A stretch of 5,082 nt of DNA from contig JAEXBW010000015.1 of the NCBI GenBank assembly GCA_023393825.1, positions 1 to 5,082 on the forward strand. The letters are read 5' to 3'. The number at the start of each line of letters is the position of its first letter. Positions within the stretch are counted from its first letter, which is position 1. This document shows, piece by piece, positions 1 through 5,082 of this stretch. This stretch comes from Elusimicrobiota bacterium. GTDB taxonomy: Bacteria; Elusimicrobiota; Elusimicrobia; Elusimicrobiales; Elusimicrobiaceae. The notes under the pieces were generated by a model that saw only the letters and a list, made by a program, of their open reading frames with translations, had not been told where the DNA came from and did not search any database. The position numbers and the translations under genes are program-made.

Positions 1-106
1 ATTAAGCGAAAGCCTTGCAAACGCCACGGGCAAAGCCGCGTGCGATTTATTTTTTAAACAAATACCGTTAGAATACAATAAGGGAAACAATGATACAGCT
101 TTATAA
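1..106 (+). CDS. Possible C-terminal end of an upstream gene (5'-partial, unidentified)
   Basis: A frame open from the left edge (first full codon at 2) reads 34 codons to a TAA at 104-106, ending 17 nt inside cysS. The peptide contains NATGKAACDLFFKQIP, and its codons (GCC, ACG, GGC, GCG) look like those of the genes downstream. I do not recognise a family. If real, its overlap with cysS would put cysS inside a longer operon. Two observations argue against it. A frame starting at 3 stops immediately (TAA at 3-5), so another gene could end there. A terminator-like hairpin followed by a T-run also lies inside this stretch. Only the flanking sequence to the left can decide. Confidence 0.3.
   Translation, partial: LSESLANATGKAACDLFFKQIPLEYNKGNNDTAL
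22..55 (+). terminator. Terminator-like hairpin plus T-run upstream of cysS
   Basis: The arms 22-31 and 35-44 can pair around an AAA loop (32-34): GGC with GCC, then CACG with CGTG, then CG with CG, with single-base bulges at C24 and G38. A T-rich run (TTTATTTTTT, 46-55) follows one base after the stem, as in an intrinsic terminator. It would end an upstream transcript before cysS. The bulges and a possible overlapping reading frame make this tentative. Confidence 0.35.
81..85 (+). promoter_or_regulatory. Shine-Dalgarno for cysS
   Basis: AGGGA lies 4 nt before the ATG at 90. It is a modest purine-rich site at short spacing, and it supports the ATG at 90 as the start. That start also gives the normal CysRS N-terminus, with the zinc-ligand cysteine at residue 28. 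Confidence 0.55.
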
Positions 107-1487
107 TACACTCACAAAAAGAAAAGATAATTTTACTCCGCTCGACGGCAAAACCGCGGCAATGTACTGCTGCGGGCCGACAGTTTATAACTTTGCGCAT
201 ATAGGCAATTTAAGAACTTATATCTTTGAAGACTTGCTTGCCAGAGTGCTTAAAGAAAATTTTGATTTAAAACACGTAATGAATATAACCGACGTAGGGC
301 ATTTAACTTCCGACGCGGACAGCGGGCAGGATAAAATGGAACTGGGGGCAGCGCGCGAAGGCAAAAGCGCGTGGGACATAGCCAAGTTTTACGAAACAAA
401 ATTCTTTGAAGATTTTGACTCCTTAAACTGCGCCCGCCCCACTGTTACCGCCCGCGCTACCGAGCATATAAAAGAAATGATTGCCTTGGTAAAAACGCTG
501 GAAGAAAAAGGTTTTACCTACAAAACTTCCGACGGTATTTATTACGATACCGCTAAATTTGCGCAGTATCATAACCTTGTTGGCAAAAGCCATATAGAAG
601 GCCTTAAAACAGGCGCGCGCGTTGACTTTAACGACGAAAAGCGCAACCCTTCCGACTTTGCTTTGTGGAAGTTTTCCCCTAAAGATACAAAACGCCAGAT
701 GGAATGGGACAGCCCTTGGGGCGTAGGCTTCCCCGGGTGGCATATAGAATGTTCCGCCATGGCAATGAAGTATCTTGGCGCAACACTTGATATACACTGC
801 GGCGGCATAGACCACGTTGCCATACACCATACAAACGAGATTGCCCAGTCGGAAGCGGCTACGGGCAAGCAGTATGTGCGCTATTGGATACACGGCGAAT
901 TTTTGATATTACCCGCGGGCAAGATGTCCAAGTCCGACGGTACATTTGTAACTCTAGACACGCTTAAAGCCAAAGGATACGACCCGCTTGACTACCGCTA
1001 CCTGTGCCTTGGCGCGCACTACAGGACCCAGCTTGAGTTTTCTTACGACGCGCTGGACTTTGCCCGCCAAAGCTTAAAAGGCTTAAAGGAAAGGGTTTTA
1101 GCGCTGCGCGAGGCAGCAGGCAATGACGCCGCGATAAAAGACCAAGAGGCTTTAACAAAAGCGCAAACCGCGTTTAAGGAAGCTATGGAAGATGACCTTA
1201 ATACCTCCAAAGCGCTTGCGACCGTTTGGGATTTTACCAAAGGCCAAAGCGCGCCCGCCGATAAACTTGCTTTTATTGCTTACGCCGATAAATTTTTGGG
1301 CCTCTCCCTTTTAAAAGAAGCGGAGCAAAAACCTCTCCCGCCCGCCGCGCAGGAACTTTTAGCCAAAAGGCAGGAAGCGCGCAAGAATAAAGATTTTAAA
1401 ACTTCCGACGAGCTTAGAGCAGAGTTGGAAAAGTTGGGCATAATTGTTAAAGATACGCCGAAAGGAACGGAATGGAGGTGGAAATAA
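90..1487 (+). CDS. cysS: Cysteinyl-tRNA synthetase (CysRS), class I
   Basis: This cytosolic enzyme activates cysteine with ATP and charges tRNA-Cys. At 465 residues it matches the usual length (E. coli about 461) and is complete. The Rossmann catalytic domain opens with CCGPTVYNFAHIGN, whose HIGN (37-40) is the HIGH signature; KMSKS is at 278-282. The four zinc ligands expected from the E. coli enzyme are present: C28, C221 (in GWHIECSAM), H246 and E250 (in HHTNE). The DALR-type helical region includes DDLNTSKAL (368-376). The end is the family's typical ARKNKDF..SDELR..L..LGI..KDTPKGTEWRW. Family variants are GHLTSDADSGQDKM (70-83) where many CysRS have a DxDDKII-type segment, HCGGIDH (236-242) for HGGGxDL, and KMSKSDGTF for KMSKSxGNF. 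I believe these mark a known divergent subclass, so function should be normal. The stop overlaps the start of the deaminase gene by one base, which indicates an operon. Confidence 0.97.
   Translation: MIQLYNTLTKRKDNFTPLDGKTAAMYCCGPTVYNFAHIGNLRTYIFEDLLARVLKENFDLKHVMNITDVGHLTSDADSGQDKMELGAAREGKSAWDIAKFYETKFFEDFDSLNCARPTVTARATEHIKEMIALVKTLEEKGFTYKTSDGIYYDTAKFAQYHNLVGKSHIEGLKTGARVDFNDEKRNPSDFALWKFSPKDTKRQMEWDSPWGVGFPGWHIECSAMAMKYLGATLDIHCGGIDHVAIHHTNEIAQSEAATGKQYVRYWIHGEFLILPAGKMSKSDGTFVTLDTLKAKGYDPLDYRYLCLGAHYRTQLEFSYDALDFARQSLKGLKERVLALREAAGNDAAIKDQEALTKAQTAFKEAMEDDLNTSKALATVWDFTKGQSAPADKLAFIAYADKFLGLSLLKEAEQKPLPPAAQELLAKRQEARKNKDFKTSDELRAELEKLGIIVKDTPKGTEWRWK
1474..1480 (+). promoter_or_regulatory. 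Strong Shine-Dalgarno deciding the deaminase start
   Basis: GGAGGTG lies within the last codons of cysS, 6 nt before the ATG at 1487. It selects that ATG over the in-frame ATG at 1472, which sits upstream of and overlaps this site and has no comparable site of its own. The cysS stop and this start share a base (TAATG), a standard layout for termination-reinitiation coupling. Confidence 0.85.
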
Positions 1488-2698
1488 TGATAAATTTCCC
1501 CAAAGAGTTTTTACTTAAAATTCCCAAAACGGATTTACATTTACACTTGGACGGTTCTTTAAGAATTCCTACTCTTATAGAACTTGCCAAGGCGGAAAAT
1601 ATTAAACTTCCCGCCTATACCGAAGCAGGTTTGCGTAAAGAAGTTTTTAAAGATAAATATAAAAACCTCGGCGAATATTTAAGAGGTTTTTCCTACACGG
1701 TTGCCGTTATGCAGCGCGCGGAAAATATAGAACGCATCGCCTACGAACTTGCCCTTGATAATATAGCAGAAGGCGTGCGCTATATAGAAGTCCGCTTTGC
1801 GCCGCAGCAGCATTGCTCCAAAAATTTAACGCCCAGCGACGCCGTGCGCGCCGCCGTCAACGGTCTTAGAAAAGCGGAGGCCGAACATAATGCCAAGGCG
1901 GAAGTTAAAGCGGGTAAAGATATTCCTTTCCACTTCGGTATAATACTTTGCGCAATGCGCAGTTTTAACAAAGATATGTCGCCTTATTACGCCTATCTTA
2001 TACAAACGCTTGAGCATGCAGAAAAGGACGAAATTTTTGCCCTTGCCTCCTTAGAACTTGCCCGCATAGCGGTAATACTTAAAAAAGAAGGCAACCCGAT
2101 AGTCGGCTTTGATTTGGCGGGCGAAGAAGCAGGCTTTCCCGCCGAGGACCATTGGAAATCTTACCAATATGTGCACGAGGCTTTTATCCGTAAAACAGTA
2201 CACGCGGGCGAGGCTTACGGGCCCGAATCTATCTTCCAAGCCATTACCGAATGCCACGCAAACCGCATAGGCCACGGCACATTTTTATTTGACGCGGAAA
2301 GCATAAAAGACAAAAGCGTAAAAAATAAAAAGCATTATGTGGAAGAATTGGCGGGCTATATCGCCAGCGAACGCATCGGCGTGGAAGTTTGCATAACAAG
2401 CAATTTGCAAACATTGCCGCAGATTAAAAAGGTGTCCGAACACCCGATATCAGAGATGATAAAACGCGGCCTTTCCGTCAGCATTTGCACGGATAACAGG
2501 CTGGTTTCCAACACCACCGTTACCAAGGAATACGAACTGCTTTGCAAAAATATTCCGCTTACAAAAAGAGAGTTTAGGAATATTGTTATAGCGGGTTTTA
2601 AGGGAAGCTTCTTCTTTGGTCCTTATAACGACAAGCGTAAGTTTGTGCGTAAAGCGGTGGAAATGTATAACAGGCTGGAAGCGCAGTATCTTAAATAA
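1487..2698 (+). CDS. add: Adenosine deaminase family protein (metal-dependent purine deaminase)
   Basis: This enzyme probably hydrolyses adenosine (and deoxyadenosine) to inosine in purine salvage, in the cytosol. Numbered from the ATG at 1487 (403 residues), the amidohydrolase (TIM-barrel) signatures appear in order. They are KTDLHLHLDGSL with metal ligands H18 and H20; GFDLAGEE (207-214) with the substrate-contacting glycine G212; HAGE with H239 and catalytic E242; RIGHG with H263; and CTDNRLVSNT with metal ligand D336. The second Asp of the classical TDDP motif is Asn337; I recall TDNRL variants in other bacterial deaminases, so this is likely a subfamily trait. The protein is 50-70 residues longer than typical adenosine deaminases (about 330-350). 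The extra length sits in a charged stretch around 125-147, a helical stretch around 163-200 and a lysine-rich stretch around 270-290. It is coupled to cysS upstream and followed by a terminator. Aminodeoxyfutalosine or another purine-derivative deamination is a possible alternative; deaminase family membership is secure. Confidence 0.9.
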   Translation: MINFPKEFLLKIPKTDLHLHLDGSLRIPTLIELAKAENIKLPAYTEAGLRKEVFKDKYKNLGEYLRGFSYTVAVMQRAENIERIAYELALDNIAEGVRYIEVRFAPQQHCSKNLTPSDAVRAAVNGLRKAEAEHNAKAEVKAGKDIPFHFGIILCAMRSFNKDMSPYYAYLIQTLEHAEKDEIFALASLELARIAVILKKEGNPIVGFDLAGEEAGFPAEDHWKSYQYVHEAFIRKTVHAGEAYGPESIFQAITECHANRIGHGTFLFDAESIKDKSVKNKKHYVEELAGYIASERIGVEVCITSNLQTLPQIKKVSEHPISEMIKRGLSVSICTDNRLVSNTTVTKEYELLCKNIPLTKREFRNIVIAGFKGSFFFGPYNDKRKFVRKAVEMYNRLEAQYLK

Positions 2699-2727
2699 TT
2701 CTTGCGCCGTTTAGCATCTTAAAATTT

Positions 2728-2767
2728 AAACCCCCGTTCCTTTTTTGGCGCGGGGGTTTTTACTTTT
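2728..2767 (+). terminator. Intrinsic terminator between converging genes, probably bidirectional
   Basis: A 9-bp perfect stem pairs AAACCCCCG (2728-2736) with CGGGGGTTT (2751-2759). CC/GG (2739-2740 with 2747-2748) can pair further inside around a T6 loop. On the plus strand it is followed by TTTTTACTTTT (2757-2767). Read from the minus strand, the stem is followed by TTTAAATTTT, so it can also end the membrane-protein transcript, whose stop codon lies at 2766-2768. It starts 30 nt after the deaminase stop. Confidence 0.9.
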
Positions 2768-4139
2768 AAATATTTTGCGTAGCGGGGGAAACAGAATTTG
2801 TTTGTACCGCTTCTCTTATTTCTATGCCGTAATGCTTATTTACTTGCTTTATGGCAAGCTGATGAAAGTAGTCGTAATATTCAATTTCCAAGTTTTCGGT
2901 GGGGCCTTTTAAAACAATCAATCTGGGGCAATAGACAAAGGTTTTGCCTTGTTCTTTTGCTTGTTTTATTTGCGCTTCGCGCGCGGCATTTTGCTGATAA
3001 AGATTTACATAAGGCACGGCAAAGCGCGGCATGGCTAGGACGGCAAACGCGACTGCAGCGGCAAAGATGTATTTATAAAGTTTAAATTTATAAACTTCCT
3101 GCAGATATTCAACAAAAAATATAAAAGCGACAATGGCAAAAAGAGATGCGGAATAAAACACGCGCAAAGATATTGCGGGCGCGTTAAACAAAACAAAAGC
3201 CAGCGTAAAGCTTACGCCCCAAAAGAAAACGGAATATAAAAAGTTTTTATTTTTTAATACGGGCGCGGGCTTATCCCCGTCGGCTGCGCAAACGGCAAGG
3301 CCGATAATATTTATTATCGGGATAAAGAAAGATATTCTAAAAAAGTCGTTCATCTTGCTTGCGTGCATAAACATTTTTTTGAGCATTGAAGACTGGCGGA
3401 AATCCTCAAACACCCAGTAATCAAGCCTTTTATAAAGCCCGGGCGCGCCAAAAAGCGCGGCCAAACCCGCCGCAATACCAGCCAAAGCCCAGTAATACCA
3501 AAAGGGCGGTTTTATTTTTTTATACAGGCAGTAGAGGCCGAACAGGACAAACATGCAAAGCGCCATAGGCGCATTATTTTCATTACTCATACCCGTAAAG
3601 AAAGCCGCAATAAAAACACCCGCTTTTACCCACAGATTATTGGGCGGTATAAAGCCTTTCTCCAAGTTTAGGCGCAGCAGTATCAAAAGCAGTAAAAAAC
3701 ACGGCATAAGCCAGCTGTAGCTGCACGCGCCGTTCATCCAAAAGATTGTATTATCGGGCTGGGCTGCGGCAAATACGGACGCCAGCATTATTATGCTAAA
3801 TGGCAAGAAATCTTTTAAGGTTTTAAAATCAGGCAGGCGCAAAAAGATAAGGCCGTAAAGCTGAAAAACCACAAGCAGCTGAACTAAAGGATTTAATGCC
3901 AAAAACGACCATTGCCCCAAGTATAAAAGCACATTGTTTACAAGCGCGCCTATGCGGGTATTTTCCGTCATATAGGCCGACATAAAGCCTCTAAAAATAT
4001 CTTTTACGGAGGCGTAATCTATCCTGTACTCGTCCATTCCGTACGGGCGCAAGGCGGAAAATATAAATATAAAAATAAGATAGGCGGCAATCCCCGCAGC
4101 CCATAAAAAATATGCTTTGTTTTGTTTGTTGGAGGACAT
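2766..4139 (-). CDS. Polytopic membrane protein, DUF6056/GT-C-like, function unknown
   Basis: This is a complete 457-residue integral membrane protein with about 11-12 hydrophobic spans, roughly at 10-29, 65-82, 84-101, 111-126, 138-156, 171-184, 190-205, 213-231, 267-284, 299-318, 325-343 and 353-370. A soluble tail (371-457) follows. After the first span comes an acidic motif, GMDEY (34-38), then TRIGALVNN (61-69). FWMNGACSYSW (133-143), GMSNENNAPM (183-192) and FGAPGLYKR (230-238) follow. An early acidic pair after span 1, a W-x-x-G-Y-W loop and a G-x-x-N-E-N loop recall DUF6056 and related GT-C-fold transferases; this rests on memory of family patterns, not a search. A role in lipid-linked sugar transfer or surface glycan assembly is inference. 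The start ATG (4137-4139) lies 2 nt after the stop of its paralogue. A GAGGT (minus strand, 4149-4153) sits 9 nt upstream of it. The pair is therefore likely co-transcribed and coupled. Confidence 0.8.
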   Translation of the reverse strand: MSSNKQNKAYFLWAAGIAAYLIFIFIFSALRPYGMDEYRIDYASVKDIFRGFMSAYMTENTRIGALVNNVLLYLGQWSFLALNPLVQLLVVFQLYGLIFLRLPDFKTLKDFLPFSIIMLASVFAAAQPDNTIFWMNGACSYSWLMPCFLLLLILLRLNLEKGFIPPNNLWVKAGVFIAAFFTGMSNENNAPMALCMFVLFGLYCLYKKIKPPFWYYWALAGIAAGLAALFGAPGLYKRLDYWVFEDFRQSSMLKKMFMHASKMNDFFRISFFIPIINIIGLAVCAADGDKPAPVLKNKNFLYSVFFWGVSFTLAFVLFNAPAISLRVFYSASLFAIVAFIFFVEYLQEVYKFKLYKYIFAAAVAFAVLAMPRFAVPYVNLYQQNAAREAQIKQAKEQGKTFVYCPRLIVLKGPTENLEIEYYDYFHQLAIKQVNKHYGIEIREAVQTNSVSPATQNI

Positions 4140-4141
4140 TA

Positions 4142-5082
4142 CTAAATAACCTCGTTGGAGGATTTAATGTCGTATATCTCTTTATTATTTATAAGTTGAA
4201 CGCCAAAGAAGTGTTTGGTAGCGGAGGTATCCTTCCTGCTAAGTACGTCAAAAAAAGTTATGCTTAAATTTTTTGTAGGGCCTTTAGAAGGAATAAGCTC
4301 GTCGCACCAAAGATAATCAAGTTGCTTTTCCAAAGCATTTTTTATTGCGGCAGTCCTGCTTTGCTCTTGGGAATAGAGATTAAGATAAGGTTCTGCGAAA
4401 GAAGGAAAGATTATTACGCTAAGAGCCATAGCTGCCGCAAAAAGATATTTATATATATTAAAAGCATAATTGCCCTTAAGATACTTAATAATAAATATAA
4501 AAGAAAATATTGAGAACATTGAAGCCGCATAAAAAGCGCGCAGCGGCGCGGTAGGCTCAATAAAAAGCAGCAGGGCGGTAGTAATGGCAAGCAGCCAACA
4601 TACAACGCTGCAAATGAAATCTATATTTTTTATTGCCGTATATTTTTTATCCCAAACAGCAAGTCCCATTCCAAAAATTGTTATTACGGGCAGCAGAAGG
4701 TTGGCAAAAAGGAAATCATTAAAATTAGGGAGATGCAAAATAAGTTTTTGCTTTAATGTCATATTGCGGAAGGAATCATAATGTATGGTATTGGGATTTT
4801 TGTATGGCCCGGGTGCGTAAAAAAGTGCGATAACCCCTGCCACCAACCCCGTAAGGCCCCAAAAAAACCAAGATGGTGTTTCTATTTTTTTACATTTACA
4901 ATAAAAATAAAATCCAATAAAAACAATTACACCCATAGGCCCGTTGCTTTTATTGCTCATTCCCACTATAAAGCCCGCAAAAAGCATAAGGATTTTTGTA
5001 AATAAATTATCGGGTAGAGTATATTCGTGTTCTATAATAAGTCTGAACAGGCACAGCACGCTTAAAAATACCAAAAATACCC
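4142..5082 (-). CDS. Paralogous polytopic membrane protein, 5'-partial at window edge
   Basis: The reading frame stays open to the right edge, so the true start is outside the window. The TTG at 5072-5074 is an internal Leu codon, since sequence before it continues hydrophobic and matches the neighbouring paralogue. About 312 C-terminal residues are visible, aligning with the neighbour from about its residue 144; the first spans and any DEY motif are missing from view. Shared landmarks include GMSN..NGPM, FYAPGPYKN, NFNDF, PLRAFYAASMFSI, KYLFAAAMAL, EPYLNLYSQ and the tail motif SKGPTKNL, with a preceding cysteine (LWCDEL against VYCPRL). About seven hydrophobic spans are visible, with a soluble tail of about 85 residues. 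Where the neighbour has GMSNENN, this copy has GMSNKSN: a Lys replaces the Glu (AAA codon). Its DNA is visibly more A/T-rich. It ends in TAG 2 nt before the neighbour's ATG. Function unknown; probably the same GT-C-like class. Confidence 0.75.
   Translation of the reverse strand, partial: VFLVFLSVLCLFRLIIEHEYTLPDNLFTKILMLFAGFIVGMSNKSNGPMGVIVFIGFYFYCKCKKIETPSWFFWGLTGLVAGVIALFYAPGPYKNPNTIHYDSFRNMTLKQKLILHLPNFNDFLFANLLLPVITIFGMGLAVWDKKYTAIKNIDFICSVVCWLLAITTALLLFIEPTAPLRAFYAASMFSIFSFIFIIKYLKGNYAFNIYKYLFAAAMALSVIIFPSFAEPYLNLYSQEQSRTAAIKNALEKQLDYLWCDELIPSKGPTKNLSITFFDVLSRKDTSATKHFFGVQLINNKEIYDIKSSNEVI

Noticed and set aside
46..79. Promoter for cysS with a -10-like TAGAAT (69-74) or TACAAT (74-79)
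   Set aside because: No acceptable -35 element is present at 16-18 nt spacing (only T/A-rich sequence), and the region is A/T-rich enough for such hexamers to occur by chance. Not supported well enough to list.
423..893. Long reverse-strand open frame (156 codons) opposite cysS
   Set aside because: It lies wholly inside a confidently identified cysS, has no recognisable domain and no convincing ribosome site. It is a by-product of the codon use of cysS.
2798..3085. Plus-strand open frame (95 codons) opposite the membrane-protein gene
   Set aside because: It is antisense to the conserved tail of a membrane protein whose paralogue shares the same motifs. Its composition (Leu/Arg-rich, then basic) is that of a complement frame.
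3301..3320. Near-perfect inverted repeat, arms CCGATAATA and TATTATCGG with a 2-nt centre, inside the complete membrane-protein gene
   Set aside because: It is fully explained by the codons of PIINIIG (runs of Ile flanked by Pro and Gly). The equivalent site in the paralogue is not palindromic, and there is no sign of an operator or mobile-element end.
4781..5005. Plus-strand open frame (74 codons) opposite the partial membrane-protein gene
   Set aside because: The minus-strand frame aligns to its neighbour along this stretch, while this one is Lys/Pro-rich without domain features.
5072..5074. TTG as the start of the right-hand membrane protein
   Set aside because: The frame stays open to the window edge, and homology with the neighbouring copy continues upstream. 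The real start must lie outside the window.

Overview
The window is an ordinary-looking bacterial chromosome segment with two converging transcription units. The left half (plus strand) carries two housekeeping enzymes: cysteinyl-tRNA synthetase (cysS) and an adenosine deaminase (add-like). Their reading frames touch at a TAATG junction, so they are probably co-transcribed and translationally coupled. The right half (minus strand) carries two adjacent, homologous polytopic membrane proteins of unknown function, 2 nt apart. The upstream copy runs off the right edge of the window.

Taxonomy is inferred from style only. The DNA is of moderate GC, with many ATA isoleucine codons and GCG/GCC/GGC codons inside an otherwise A/T-rich context. 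CysS is of the divergent subclass (GHLTSDAD..DKM, HCGGIDH..HHTNE) that I associate with Elusimicrobiota, candidate-phyla bacteria and some other deep lineages. A gut-type Elusimicrobiota (Elusimicrobium-like) is my best guess, not a demonstrated identity.

Layout: 1-89 is a short leader. It holds either the tail of an upstream gene or a terminator-like hairpin, and the two readings compete. cysS spans 90-1487 and add 1487-2698, with a strong Shine-Dalgarno inside the end of cysS. An intrinsic terminator at about 2728-2767 separates the converging units and could serve both strands. The membrane-protein pair follows at 2766-4139 (complete) and 4142-5082 (5'-partial). There is no gene-free stretch longer than 300 bases. 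I see no tRNA, rRNA, CRISPR array, insertion sequence, attachment site or riboswitch.

The two halves have no evident shared function. CysS charges tRNA-Cys and the deaminase belongs to purine salvage. The membrane proteins resemble multi-spanning GT-C-like/DUF6056-type proteins and may act in cell-surface glycan assembly. I did not find convincing evidence of a new defence or mobile system. The least understood part is the tandem membrane-protein pair, whose copies differ at a conserved-looking acidic residue and in base composition.
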